Part shown: one piece after another, positions 9,680 to 18,375 of the stretch
Layout of the letters: each line of letters starts with the position of its first letter
How positions within the stretch are numbered: position 1 is the first letter of the stretch
Notes under the pieces: model-generated
What the model was told of the DNA's origin: nothing
The model's input: only the letters and a program-made list of their open reading frames with translations
Database searches by the model: none
Program-made: the position numbers and the translations under genes
Assembly: GCA_001898145.1 (NCBI GenBank)
Contig: MKSR01000018.1
Coordinates: 102,154-166,153 of the forward strand
DNA: 64,000 nucleotides
Direction: 5' to 3'
Source of the DNA: Dyadobacter sp. 50-39
GTDB taxonomy: Bacteria > Bacteroidota > Bacteroidia > Cytophagales > Spirosomataceae

Positions 9680-10516
9680 ATGAAGTTATATAAGACCGAA
9701 AATGGCATCCTCCTTGAAAACGAGGACGTTTTCTATCGCCTCCACGAAACAGACTGGGACGTTGTCGTGAACAGGAACAACCTGTACGAATGGCTGGAAA
9801 CGCAGGCGAAAAGCCTTATTGCACTGACATTCACCGACGATATACCCATGCCGGAAGTGCTCGCGCCCATTGGTACCCAGGAAGTATGGGCTTCGGGTGT
9901 GACCTATTTCAAAAGCCGCACCGCACGGATGGAGGAGTCCGAAAAAGCAGGCGGCGGCAGTTTCTACGACCGCGTATATGAAGCTGAACGCCCCGAGTTA
10001 TTCTTTAAATCGACCGCCTCGCGCGTGGTGGGCAACCACGGCACAGTGCGAATCCGCAAAGATTCAACCTGGGATGTTCCCGAGCCGGAACTGACGCTTT
10101 TTGCGACTTCCGAAGGCGCATTGGTAGGCTATACGATCGGGAACGATATGAGTTCCAGAAGCATCGAAGGCGAAAACCCGCTGTATTTGCCGCAAGCCAA
10201 ATCTTACACCGGTAGTGCTGCGTTAGGACCTTGCCTTTATGTATTCAAAGAGCAACTCGGCGCGGATACCGTGATCGACCTTTCGATCGTGCGAGGAGGC
10301 GAGGAGGTTTTCAATGGAGAAGTCGCATTGTCGCAAATGAAGCGCAAGCCTGAGGAGCTGCTGCATTTCCTCTACCGCGAAATGGATTTCCCGCAGGGCG
10401 CATACCTCATGACAGGCACGGGTATCGTACCATCGTCCGATTTTACCCTGCAAGCGGGGGACATAGTGCACATTACCATAGAGCCGATTGGTACGCTGAC
10501 CAACACAGTAGGCTAA
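9680..10516 (+). CDS. fumarylacetoacetate hydrolase-family protein
   Basis: A 278-residue member of the FAH superfamily, whose enzymes use a Mg2+ or Mn2+ ion to cleave or decarboxylate 2-oxo acid derivatives. The metal-binding part is seen in VPEPELTLF (Glu-x-Glu) and in GYTIGNDMSSR with its Asp; the substrate loop AKSYTGSAALGP and the C-terminal MTGTGIVP/AGDIVHITIEPIGTL are family features. The start is the ATG at 9680 rather than an in-frame TTG three codons upstream. It stands alone between the toxin gene and a strong terminator. Exact reaction unknown. Confidence 0.87.
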   Translation: MKLYKTENGILLENEDVFYRLHETDWDVVVNRNNLYEWLETQAKSLIALTFTDDIPMPEVLAPIGTQEVWASGVTYFKSRTARMEESEKAGGGSFYDRVYEAERPELFFKSTASRVVGNHGTVRIRKDSTWDVPEPELTLFATSEGALVGYTIGNDMSSRSIEGENPLYLPQAKSYTGSAALGPCLYVFKEQLGADTVIDLSIVRGGEEVFNGEVALSQMKRKPEELLHFLYREMDFPQGAYLMTGTGIVPSSDFTLQAGDIVHITIEPIGTLTNTVG

Positions 10517-10517
10517 A

Positions 10518-10560
10518 AAATCAAAAAGCTGCGGGATCGACTCCCGCAGCTTTTTGATTT
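10518..10560. terminator. bidirectional terminator
   Basis: A perfect 19-bp stem (10518-10536 with 10542-10560) around GCTGCGGGA/TCCCGCAGC, loop of 5 bases, with A and T tracts at its feet, lies between two convergent genes and can serve both. Confidence 0.9.
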
Positions 10561-10576
10561 CAAATGATAATATCTC

Positions 10577-10957
10577 TTATGAATGGCCCAGTTTGGGAAT
10601 AAAGGTAAAGATTACACATCTCACCGCACTTACCAACTTGGTCACCATCGATTCACCCTCGCTTTCTTCGGGCTCGGTTTCAAAGAATGCGGCCGGTCCT
10701 TCTTCCAGAATGCGGGCATTCAATGTCATAACCTGAGAATTTACGCTTGCGTTTTTGATAAGGCCTGCGTGCTTCACCTGCACCGGCGCTTTCGCTTTCA
10801 AAACGGGCCGGGCCTTTCTCACCACTGCCTTTTCGGTTACACATTCCTTGCCGGACTGCAATTTTCTGTGTGCAACAAACATGTTGTGTACATAGCCCGT
10901 TGCGCTGGCTTGCAGACTGATGATTGTGAGCAATATGACGATTCTGAGTGTTTTCAT
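10577..10957 (-). CDS. small exported protein of unknown function
   Basis: A 126-residue protein that I do not recognise. Residues 1-20 (MKTLRIVILLTIISLQASAT) look like a signal peptide with an AxA-type cleavage site. The mature part is basic in the middle (RKARPVLKAKAPVQVKHAG) and acidic later (EEGPAAFFETEPEESEGE). A hydrophobic stretch near the C-terminus (VSAVRCVIFTFIPKLG) may associate with a membrane. It has its own promoter upstream (11025-11056) and shares the terminator with the FAH gene. Confidence 0.65.
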   Translation of the reverse strand: MKTLRIVILLTIISLQASATGYVHNMFVAHRKLQSGKECVTEKAVVRKARPVLKAKAPVQVKHAGLIKNASVNSQVMTLNARILEEGPAAFFETEPEESEGESMVTKLVSAVRCVIFTFIPKLGHS

Positions 10958-11024
10958 GGCTTGTATTCAATCGTTAAGAATCCCGGATGGATCGTATGGA
11001 ATTATGTGTAACTAATTGACCTTA

Positions 11025-11056
11025 CAAATATATATGTTTCATTAGGTATCTTGCAA
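11025..11056 (-). promoter_or_regulatory. promoter of the small exported protein
   Basis: In the minus direction TATATTTG (11032-11025) matches TAnnTTTG and TTG (11056-11054) lies 21 bp upstream. Predicted transcription start near 11018 leaves a leader of about 60 nt. The rest of the gap 10958-11287 is AT-rich and shows no gene apart from the terminator at 11233-11265. Confidence 0.55.
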
Positions 11057-11232
11057 TACATAGTACCTTGTTTTTAACATTTTTTTCGAATTTTTTTTCG
11101 GAACTTCTTTAAAGTACAATGGCTGGCCGGATAACAGATGTAAAAGTACTATAAAAGGTTGCTCAAGATATTCTAAAAAAGACGAAACGTAGAAATTTCC
11201 AGCTGAACAGTAGCAGGTTACGGATAAATTGA

Positions 11233-11265
11233 AAAGCGCCGGCAGGAAATTCCTGCCGGCGCTTT
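11233..11265 (-). terminator. terminator downstream of der
   Basis: A near-continuous 16-bp palindrome (AAAGCGCCGGCAGGAA and its complement) lies 23 bp past the der stop; on the minus strand it is followed by a short T run. It ends the sulfatase-era-der transcript. Confidence 0.8.
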
Positions 11266-11287
11266 CGTCATGAGCTGATCCTCCTTC

Positions 11288-12598
11288 CTACTTTTCGCGG
11301 AAGAATATGGTGATCGGTACGCCCGAAAAGTCGAAGTTTTCACGCAAGCGGTTTTCGAGGTAGCGCAAATACGGCTCCTTAACATGCTTCGGATGGCTGC
11401 TGAAAAAGACGAATGTCGGTGACGGCGTCGGCAGCTGGATCATGTATTTGATATTGATATACTTCCCGCGGTGCGCCGGTGGCGGATATTTCTCGATTTC
11501 GGCCTGCATTACCTCGTTCAGTTTGGAAGTCGAAATTTTCTTGGTCTTGTTCTGATAAACCTCCATCGCCTTCTCCATAACCTGGTGAATACGCTGTTTT
11601 TCAACTACCGACGCGAAAATGATCGGCATGTAGTTCATCGGGGCCAATCTTTCCAGCAGTGCTTTTTTGTACTGATCGGCCGTTTTGGAATCCTTTTCAA
11701 CCAAATCCCACTTGTTGACCATGATCACAATGCCTTTCTTCGCCTTGTCGGCCTGTCCGATAATGTTCAGATCCTGGCCTTCGAGGCCCAGTGTGGCATC
11801 GAGCAGAACGATACAAACGTCAGACTCCTCCATGGCTTTCACGGAACGAAGCGTCGAATAGAACTCGATATCTTCCTTTACACGCGATTTGCGGCGGATA
11901 CCTGCGGTGTCGGTGAGGATGAAATTCATCCCGAACGCATTGTAATGCGTGTGGATCGCGTCGCGGGTAGTCCCTGCAATGTCCGTCACGATGCTGCGGT
12001 CGGTGCCGGTGAGGACGTTCAGGAATGAGGATTTACCTACATTCGGGCGTCCCATGATCGCTATGCGCGGGATACCTTCTTCCGGATTCTCGATGCCTGC
12101 GGTTTCGAAATGCGTCACTACCTTATCGAGCAATTCCCCGGTACCAAAGCCAGTTTGAGCGGAAATCGCGAAAATTTCGTCACCCAGCCCCAATTCATAA
12201 AATTCACCTGCGGACTGGTAACGTTCGGTCGTTTCGGCCTTGTTCGCAACCAGATATACCGGCTTGTTGAAGCGGCGGAGCACATTGGCGAAGTCTTTGT
12301 CCAGGTCGGTAAGGCCGGTCATCGTATCGACCATAAACAATACCACAGTCGATTCCTCGATGGCGAGTTCGACCTGGTCGCGGATAGCGCCTTCAAAAAT
12401 ATCTTCGGAGCCTACTACATAGCCTCCCGTGTCGATTACTGTGAAATATTGGTCGGTCCATTCGCCGTAGCCGTAATGCCTGTCACGGGTTACGCCGCTC
12501 TGGTTGTCCATAATGGCCTTCCGGCTTTCGGTAAGGCGGTTGAACAAAGTGGATTTGCCCACATTCGGACGACCAACAATCGATATTACATTTGCCAT
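11288..12598 (-). CDS. der: ribosome biogenesis GTPase Der
   Basis: Essential tandem GTPase that helps assemble the 50S ribosomal subunit. The 436 residues carry two G domains, each with a P-loop (GRPNVGKSTLFN near 9 and GRPNVGKSSFLN near 183), switch and DTGG/DTAG motifs (VIDTGGYV, LTDTAGIRRKSRVKED) and NKxD-type base recognition (ANKAET in domain 1, NKWDL in domain 2). Domain 1 has NKAE in place of the usual NKxD, with Glu replacing Asp one position shifted. The C-terminal KH-like domain (PTPSPTFVFFSSHPKHVKEPYLRYLENRLRE, in part) is present. It follows era by 65 bp. Confidence 0.96.
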   Translation of the reverse strand: MANVISIVGRPNVGKSTLFNRLTESRKAIMDNQSGVTRDRHYGYGEWTDQYFTVIDTGGYVVGSEDIFEGAIRDQVELAIEESTVVLFMVDTMTGLTDLDKDFANVLRRFNKPVYLVANKAETTERYQSAGEFYELGLGDEIFAISAQTGFGTGELLDKVVTHFETAGIENPEEGIPRIAIMGRPNVGKSSFLNVLTGTDRSIVTDIAGTTRDAIHTHYNAFGMNFILTDTAGIRRKSRVKEDIEFYSTLRSVKAMEESDVCIVLLDATLGLEGQDLNIIGQADKAKKGIVIMVNKWDLVEKDSKTADQYKKALLERLAPMNYMPIIFASVVEKQRIHQVMEKAMEVYQNKTKKISTSKLNEVMQAEIEKYPPPAHRGKYINIKYMIQLPTPSPTFVFFSSHPKHVKEPYLRYLENRLRENFDFSGVPITIFFREK

Positions 12599-12663
12599 TT
12601 TTCTTACTATTAATATGATCCGAGCCGGTCTGGCGCCTGCTCTTCATTCGTTTTATTTAAAAT

Positions 12664-13590
12664 TTATTCCTGGTACCCCAGCTGGCGAAGCTTGTTTTCC
12701 TTGCTTCTCCAATCGGGTTCAACTTTTACGTGCTGTTCGAGGAAGATTTTTTTGCCAAAGAAATCTTCGAGGTCCTGGCGGGCCTGCGTACCTACTTTCT
12801 TCAACATTTCTCCCTTTTCACCAATAATGATCCCCTTCTGGCTTTTACGTTCAACCAGAATTTCTGCACGGATCACAATGATGTCGTCCTTGTCCTTAAA
12901 TTCAGTGATTACTACTTCGGAGCTGTATGGAATTTCCTGGCGGTAATTCAAGAAGATTTTTTCGCGGATAATTTCCGAAGCAAAGAAACGCTCTGGCTTG
13001 TCGGTTAGTTCATCCTCATCGAAATAAGGCGGGTGGAATGGAAGGCGCGTCACCACGGCGTCGAACAACGTGCCGATATTCGCTTTTTCCAATGCAGAAA
13101 TCGGTATAATGGCAGCCGGATGGATCTCATTTTCCCATTCAGCCATTTTCTGCTTTACTTCCTCGTCGTTCGAGAGGTCGATTTTATTCAGTACCAGCAC
13201 CACGGGCGATTCTGTCCGTTTCAGCAGCGGCAACACTTCATGCTCCGATGCCTTCTCTCCTATTTCCACCACGAAAAGCACCACGTCGGCATCTTCCAGC
13301 GACCCTTTCACGAAGGTCATCATCGAATCGTGGAGCTTATACGACGGCTTGATCACCCCCGGTGTATCGGAATACACCAGTTGAAACGGGACGTCCTCGT
13401 GTTTTCCATTGAGGATCCCGATAATGCGGTGACGGGTCGTCTGTGCTTTGGAGGTGATGATCGACATTCTCTCGCCTACGAGCACGTTCATCAGGGTTGA
13501 TTTCCCGACATTGGGTTTTCCGATAATGCTCACAAAACCAGCCCTGTGGTTGCGTAACTCGGTATGATTATTTTCGGCTTTTTCTTCCAT
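12664..13590 (-). CDS. era: GTPase Era
   Basis: GTPase that binds the 3' end of 16S rRNA and acts in 30S maturation. The 308-residue protein has G1 GKPNVGKSTLMN (about 24-35), G3 SDTPGVIKPSYKLHDSM, G4 NKIDLS, and a C-terminal KH domain with VERKSQKGIIIGEKGEMLKK. A 15-residue hydrophilic N-terminal extension precedes the G domain. It lies between the sulfatase (45 bp upstream) and der (65 bp downstream), so two ribosome-assembly GTPases share a transcript. Confidence 0.96.
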   Translation of the reverse strand: MEEKAENNHTELRNHRAGFVSIIGKPNVGKSTLMNVLVGERMSIITSKAQTTRHRIIGILNGKHEDVPFQLVYSDTPGVIKPSYKLHDSMMTFVKGSLEDADVVLFVVEIGEKASEHEVLPLLKRTESPVVLVLNKIDLSNDEEVKQKMAEWENEIHPAAIIPISALEKANIGTLFDAVVTRLPFHPPYFDEDELTDKPERFFASEIIREKIFLNYRQEIPYSSEVVITEFKDKDDIIVIRAEILVERKSQKGIIIGEKGEMLKKVGTQARQDLEDFFGKKIFLEQHVKVEPDWRSKENKLRQLGYQE

Positions 13591-13635
13591 AAAAATTACT
13601 TCTTCACTTTTTTTCAGCTTCCCAAAACATGCTGC

Positions 13636-15711
13636 CTAGGGTGTTACCGTCAGCCGGTCGTCCAGCATCCGGTTCGAATATTGCTGGATAAATGCCTTAA
13701 CCTGCAATTCCATAGGCCCTTGAACATCCGGAATACGGCCCGCAAGGTTATTTTTCAAAAGCTTGTCTTCCTGATATTTATACAAACCTACGGTTTTCCT
13801 GCCATCAAATTGCAAAACGTATGGCCCGTTGAACCATTGATAGACGCCATCATAGTTGACAGCGAAGTTGACCGGAGGGTTCCCGAACACGTTTTTTCCA
13901 AAGCCAAAATAGGGTTTGTCGTAATGCAGATACCCCAGGATGGAAGGCATAATGTCGATTTGCTGAACAAGCCGGGTGCTATCCGTGCCGGTCATTGCGG
14001 GTTCGGAGGAATAGGATTTGCCCGCCAGACCGGTTTGTAAATTAGCTTCGCCCGGCGAAGCGTCGCCCGGCGAAGCGTCGCCCGGCGAAGCGTCGCCCGG
14101 CGAAGCGTCGCCCGGCGAAGCGTCGCCCGGAGCGTAGAACAGGATGGGTATTGAGAAATTTCCGACCGATGTCTGATACTTTGAATAATGGGCGAATGTG
14201 GCTGAGTGGTCGGCTGTGATCACGAACAATGTATTCTTGAACCAGGGTTTGTCCTTCACGGAATCGAAGAATTTCCGCAAAGCATTGTCGGTATACCCCA
14301 TGCATTCGTAAATCGGCAGCGGCCCTTTCGGGAATTTGCCCTGGTAGCGGGCAGGCACCTTGTATGGGTCATGCGAAGAAACCGTAAACAGCGTGCTCAT
14401 GAACGGCTGCTGAAAACTATCCAGCTTCTTGCCCCAGAATTGCAGGAATTCTTCATCCCAAATGCCCCAGATACCGTCGTAATCGGCATCGTTGTTGTAT
14501 TCGGTCTTGCCGTAGTAATCTTTAATGCCGATCAGATTGGTGAATGCCTTGAAACCCATCGAGCCATTCGGTGCTCCGTGGAAAAAAGAGGTATGATACC
14601 CTTTCGCTTGCAGCATTTCAGGCAGGCTCGGCAGCTTGTTATCGGTATAGCGTGTCAGGATAAATGGCTCCATAATGCCCGGAATACTCGTCAGCACCGA
14701 CGGAATGGCTTCTATCGATTTGGCCCCATTGGCAAATGAATACCAGAATACCTTGCTATGCGGCATCAGCGAATCGATGAATGGCGTGTAACCTTTGTAA
14801 GTACCATTTTCCAGGTCCCTGTTATAGGTGCCCACCATTTCCTTTCCAAAACTTTCCCAAATCAAAATCACCACATTCTTCGGCCGGAAAGCCGGCGCCT
14901 TGGGATCGGGATAATGGATCGGCGAATACACCGCATTCATTTCCTGCTCCGATCGGAAGAAATGCGCCCGCTGATAGTCGGAACGTTTCAGGGTTTTGAA
15001 AATGCAGAATGGCGTGTTCAGGACGATGAACATTTCTTTCGGCTTGTCGACGTACTCACCTGCATTACTCAGCGTGATCGGCCTCGTGCTGTGCCGGAAA
15101 CCGCCTTTGACGCCTCCGATGAAGAGGAAAACCGAAACGGTCATCAATACACTGTGAATAACGAATACCTGCCAGGCCGGGCGCGCTGGCTTCGCACCCA
15201 CTTTCCAGCGGCGCGTGATATACACCACCAGCAGCACCAACAGCACCCATACCAGCGCCACATACCAGTAGTTGACCAGGAAACCGCCAAACACCTTGTG
15301 CATATTGTTTTCATGCGAAAACTCCTGCAATACCGACCACGTACTTCTTTTGATCGTGAAGCGGTAATAAATGAAATCGGCGCAGTTGGCCAGCAGGGCA
15401 ATGCTGTTGGTGATGATAAAAAGGTAGTCCAGGAATTTCTGAAAAGCAGGCCGGTACTTGAATGTGACGGGGATGAGCATGAGGAAAACGTACAGGATAT
15501 TCGTGTACAGGACAGCCACAAGATCAAAACGCAGACCTCCGAGCAACAAACGCGGTGCCAACGCGAAGGTAACCTCCGGAAAAAACGATTGATTGAACAA
15601 ATAAAAGAGAACGCGGCAGATTGTAAACAGGAGCATGATCCCGAGCAGCCTGATCAGCAGTACCTGATGAATGCGCCACCCGAAACCATAAGCAGCTGAA
15701 TATGAACTCAT
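13636..15711 (-). CDS. LtaS-like membrane sulfatase/phosphoglycerol transferase
   Basis: A 691-residue protein with an N-terminal membrane part (about five helices within residues 15-215, for example LLGIMLLFTICRVLFYLF) and an extracytoplasmic alkaline-phosphatase-fold domain. Metal and active-site motifs are VILIWESFGKEM, the nucleophile region FANGAKSIEAIPS, FFHGAPNGSMGF and FVITADHSATF. The family covers lipoteichoic acid synthases and phosphoethanolamine transferases; in Bacteroidota the substrate is not settled. Near residue 530, between a strand (PILFYAPG) and QQIDIMPSILGY, lies a (PGDAS)x5-PGEA repeat encoded by a 15-bp tandem repeat. A -7 box (TATTTTTG, 15767-15760) precedes it. First gene of the era-der run. 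Confidence 0.87.
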   Translation of the reverse strand: MSSYSAAYGFGWRIHQVLLIRLLGIMLLFTICRVLFYLFNQSFFPEVTFALAPRLLLGGLRFDLVAVLYTNILYVFLMLIPVTFKYRPAFQKFLDYLFIITNSIALLANCADFIYYRFTIKRSTWSVLQEFSHENNMHKVFGGFLVNYWYVALVWVLLVLLVVYITRRWKVGAKPARPAWQVFVIHSVLMTVSVFLFIGGVKGGFRHSTRPITLSNAGEYVDKPKEMFIVLNTPFCIFKTLKRSDYQRAHFFRSEQEMNAVYSPIHYPDPKAPAFRPKNVVILIWESFGKEMVGTYNRDLENGTYKGYTPFIDSLMPHSKVFWYSFANGAKSIEAIPSVLTSIPGIMEPFILTRYTDNKLPSLPEMLQAKGYHTSFFHGAPNGSMGFKAFTNLIGIKDYYGKTEYNNDADYDGIWGIWDEEFLQFWGKKLDSFQQPFMSTLFTVSSHDPYKVPARYQGKFPKGPLPIYECMGYTDNALRKFFDSVKDKPWFKNTLFVITADHSATFAHYSKYQTSVGNFSIPILFYAPGDASPGDASPGDASPGDASPGDASPGEANLQTGLAGKSYSSEPAMTGTDSTRLVQQIDIMPSILGYLHYDKPYFGFGKNVFGNPPVNFAVNYDGVYQWFNGPYVLQFDGRKTVGLYKYQEDKLLKNNLAGRIPDVQGPMELQVKAFIQQYSNRMLDDRLTVTP
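14049..14130. repeat. 15-bp tandem repeat inside the sulfatase gene
   Basis: Five identical copies of cgcccggcgaagcgt begin at 14049, 14064, 14079, 14094 and 14109, followed by a half copy. Being 15 bp long it keeps the frame and encodes PGDAS repeats on the minus strand. Each junction also contains the small palindrome GGCGAA/TTCGCC at the left edge. The repeats are perfectly identical, which points to recent expansion. Confidence 0.95.
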
Positions 15712-15768
15712 AAAATTGGTGTCAGAATGTTAGAGGCAAACTTTTTTTAAAAGTTTTCACAAAAATAG

Positions 15769-15800
15769 TTGTTTTCTGTAAAAGAATAGTTGTATGTTTG
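15769..15800 (+). promoter_or_regulatory. promoter of initiator tRNA
   Basis: TTG at 15769-15771 and TATGTTTG at 15793-15800 are 21 bp apart, fitting the Bacteroidota consensus. Predicted transcription start near 15807, about 13 nt before the mature tRNA. It lies back to back with the minus-strand sulfatase -7 box at 15760-15767. Confidence 0.65.
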
Positions 15801-15819
15801 CACTCCAATTCAACAACAC

Positions 15820-15892
<73 letters not shown>

Positions 15893-15899
15893 CTAGGCC

Positions 15900-15930
15900 A
15901 AAGCCACTTTCGAAAGAAGGTGGCTTTTTT
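15900..15930 (+). terminator. terminator of tRNA-fMet
   Basis: AAAGCCAC (15900-15907) pairs with GTGGCTTT (15920-15927), with extra pairs inside the loop, followed by a T run. It ends the tRNA transcript. Confidence 0.85.
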
Positions 15931-16194
15931 GCATCTACAAGGCCCAATTCCCGGGCGAGTTTACACTCGCCGCCTCCGCCCCAACTCCCCTATCCTGATC
16001 ATCCTCAGCACGTTCACCCCTCCAACCGGGACGAATACTAAATTTATATTCGGAAACGGTGACATATTGTTTTACAGACTTTGCCGCATATTTGAAAAAG
16101 TTTAGAACTGATATTAAATTTATTCTACAATTTAGTACAACTAAACCTACGCTTTTGTATCTTGCCGTTGATTTCCTCATGATGCCATGCAAAT

Positions 16195-16425
16195 ATGCTT
16201 ATGACAAACCCTTATTTCTCCGGCTTCGAACATAGTGCTGCGCAAATCCGCCGCTTTCTGCAAACGCATAAAACATTCACGCTTTTACTTTCGGGAGGAT
16301 CCATCGTCCATCATGAGACCGACGATGCCGTTCGTTTCCGGACCTGGCTTCTGACACACCAGATCGAGGATGTCCGCGAGTCATTTACCAAGAATTACTC
16401 GGCTTATAACCTGATGTCCGCTTAG
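16195..16425 (+). CDS. possible small hypothetical protein
   Basis: A 76-residue ORF with no recognised domain; ATG at 16195 or 16201. It looks soluble, with SAAQIRRFLQTHKTFTLLLSGGSIVHH. No promoter of the local type was found just upstream. It lies in the otherwise empty stretch 15933-16548, in which I see no other gene. It may be chance. Confidence 0.35.
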   Translation: MLMTNPYFSGFEHSAAQIRRFLQTHKTFTLLLSGGSIVHHETDDAVRFRTWLLTHQIEDVRESFTKNYSAYNLMSA

Positions 16426-16548
16426 GCATCGAGGCCTTCGGCTTACCGCCAACTTGCCCGGCCGCATTCTCACAGATGGGCATTTCTACGCGTCCGTTTA
16501 AAATAAATGTCTTATGTTTGAATACTTCTTTCACAAGGGTAACAACAT

Positions 16549-17967
16549 ATGACACATTACTTCTCCTGGCTCAAAAATCCCGACAACAAGTTAAAACTGC
16601 TCATTCTGGCGTTTTTTGTCATCCTGTTTCCATTTGTAGCGGTCTCCTTTTTCGTATTCCCCACCACCGACGACTACTGCCATACGTTGGCCGTTAAAGA
16701 ACTGGGTTACTGGGGTTACCAGGTGCATTACTGGAAAACATGGTCGGGCCGCTACATCGGCACGCTCATTTCCGCCACCCAGCCTCTTGCCTATAATTCC
16801 TACCTCGGCTACAAACTGGCGCCGATTGTGCTCATTCTCTTATATGTACACGCATCCCTGAAATTCGCCGGTGCCATTACGGCCGGCAAATTGCCCAAAT
16901 GGCAAACAGTACTCCTTGCATTCCTGCTCGTGTTCGTGCTGATCGCCGAGCTGCCTGTCGTTTCCGGCTATTTTTACTGGTACACCGGCTACTACTACAC
17001 CATCGCGGACATCGGGACGCTCTACCTGCTTGCTTACCTGTTCCGAAACTACGCGCGCCTTTCCATGCAGCACACGGTCATTCTGGCACTTGGCGTCATC
17101 CTGCTCGTGGGTATGAACGAGTACACGCTCGTGTGGCTGGTGATACTATCGGGCGCATGGTTCTTCTTCGGCAGCGTGATCGCCCGCAAATTGCAGGTTA
17201 AATACATGATCCTGAGCGTGGTGGCGCTGGTTTTCGGCGTGCTTTCTGTAACAGCCCCCGGCAATGGGGCCCGCGCCGAATCGGGGCTTTACCCGACGCC
17301 TTTGAAATACAATTTGCTGTTTTCCATTAAAAACAGCCTGGCCTGGGACATTCATAATTTCTCGAAAATGGCTCCCGCATTGTGTGTGCTCACATTGGTA
17401 CTCATTCCTATGGCCTGCCAGCTTTTCAAAAGCAAGGGCGAAGAGGATTTCAAGTTTTTCAATGTGCATCCCGGGCTGTCGATTCCGATATTTTTGGGAT
17501 GCCTTTTCATCACCTATTTTCCTTCGTACTGGTCCATTGCGGAGCCGCCTAACCTGCGCGGGCAATGCGTGATCACATTCTGGACACTGATCGGCTGGAC
17601 GTACAATGTGTTTGTACTTACTTTCTGGGTGCTGAAAAAAGGATATATGCAGCCGGTAGAACAGGGAAAGGCCGTTGCGTGGGTGGCCGGGTTGTACTTC
17701 TTCTTCCTGTATGCAGGAAACTTCAACTACCGCTCAGCGTGGTCTGACCTACTTACCGGACGGGCCGCTCGTTTCAACAAGGAAATGCATGAGCGTACCG
17801 CCCTCGTTCTGAATACGAAAGAGCCGCAAGTGTATGTCCCAAAACTAAAAAATGTACCATACACCATCCTGATCGTCAACGACGAAACCGACCCTGCCTG
17901 GGCTTCGGTGGAGGTCAATAATGGCTGTGCGGAATGGTATTTCAAGAAAAAGTTTTTCTACAAATAG
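16549..17967 (+). CDS. polytopic membrane protein, DUF6056-like
   Basis: A 472-residue integral membrane protein with about ten hydrophobic segments. Features that suggest a GT-C-like glycosyltransferase fold are the acidic pair in the first extracytoplasmic loop (FPTTDDYCHTL, near residue 40) followed by WKTWSGRYIGT, and NEYTLVW further on; the DDY plus WSGR pattern is what I associate with DUF6056. A -7 box TATGTTTG (16513-16520) predicts a short leader of about 20 nt. Substrate unknown; a role in transferring sugars from lipid carriers is inference. Confidence 0.75.
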   Translation: MTHYFSWLKNPDNKLKLLILAFFVILFPFVAVSFFVFPTTDDYCHTLAVKELGYWGYQVHYWKTWSGRYIGTLISATQPLAYNSYLGYKLAPIVLILLYVHASLKFAGAITAGKLPKWQTVLLAFLLVFVLIAELPVVSGYFYWYTGYYYTIADIGTLYLLAYLFRNYARLSMQHTVILALGVILLVGMNEYTLVWLVILSGAWFFFGSVIARKLQVKYMILSVVALVFGVLSVTAPGNGARAESGLYPTPLKYNLLFSIKNSLAWDIHNFSKMAPALCVLTLVLIPMACQLFKSKGEEDFKFFNVHPGLSIPIFLGCLFITYFPSYWSIAEPPNLRGQCVITFWTLIGWTYNVFVLTFWVLKKGYMQPVEQGKAVAWVAGLYFFFLYAGNFNYRSAWSDLLTGRAARFNKEMHERTALVLNTKEPQVYVPKLKNVPYTILIVNDETDPAWASVEVNNGCAEWYFKKKFFYK

Positions 17968-18005
17968 GCCTGGCAACGGACTATTTCTGAAAAAAATCCA
18001 GAAAT

Positions 18006-18037
18006 TTTGACTTGGTTAATTTTTTTGTCTACCTTTG
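18006..18037 (+). promoter_or_regulatory. promoter of rpmH
   Basis: TTTG at 18006-18009 and TACCTTTG at 18030-18037, spacer 20 bp, match the Bacteroidota consensus exactly. Predicted start near 18044, leaving a leader of about 48 nt before rpmH. Confidence 0.75.
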
Positions 18038-18091
18038 CAAGCCAAAATTACGGGTAGACAGAGATTTATATCGCAATAATTTGATACTGAG

Positions 18092-18250
18092 ATGAAACGT
18101 ACCTTTCAACCATCGAATCGTAAGAGGAGAAACAAGCACGGTTTCCGTGAGAGAATGTCCACGGCAAACGGACGCAAAGTAGTGGCTGGCCGTCGTAAAA
18201 AAGGCCGTTGGAAATTAACTGTTTCTGACGAAAAACGTCACAAGCAATAA
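18092..18250 (+). CDS. rpmH: 50S ribosomal protein L34
   Basis: A 52-residue, very basic protein that begins [18 protein letters not shown] and continues [19 protein letters not shown], the diagnostic L34 sequence; a short Bacteroidota-type C-terminal tail (VSDEKRHKQ) follows. It is a component of the large ribosomal subunit. It sits immediately upstream of rnpA as in most bacteria and has a strong consensus promoter. Confidence 0.98.
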   Translation: MKRTFQPSNRKRRNKHGFRERMSTANGRKVVAGRRKKGRWKLTVSDEKRHKQ

Positions 18251-18323
18251 TTTTCGCTTGAAGGTTTGAGTAGGGGACGCCTGGTCGAGGACGTACAGTC
18301 GGAGACTCCTGGTCTTTTCATAG

Positions 18324-18366
18324 TCTGATAAGTTTGAAACATTCGAGCTTATCAGACATTTTTTTC
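18324..18366 (+). terminator. hairpin with T tract between rpmH and rnpA
   Basis: TCTGATAAG (18324-18332) pairs perfectly with CTTATCAGA (18348-18356), loop 15 nt, followed by C-A-T7. It has terminator form and lies just before rnpA, so it may trim L34 mRNA levels relative to RNase P protein by partial read-through. Confidence 0.75.
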
Positions 18367-18375
18367 TACAAGAAC

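Noticed and set aside
13777-14305. Minus-frame ORF with RRFAGRRFAG repeats
   Set aside because: It is the other-frame reading of the 15-bp tandem repeat inside the sulfatase gene.
18334-18375. rnpA start at the TTG at 18334
   Set aside because: It lies in the loop of the terminator-like hairpin and adds residues unlike RnpA; the TTG at 18376 matches the family.
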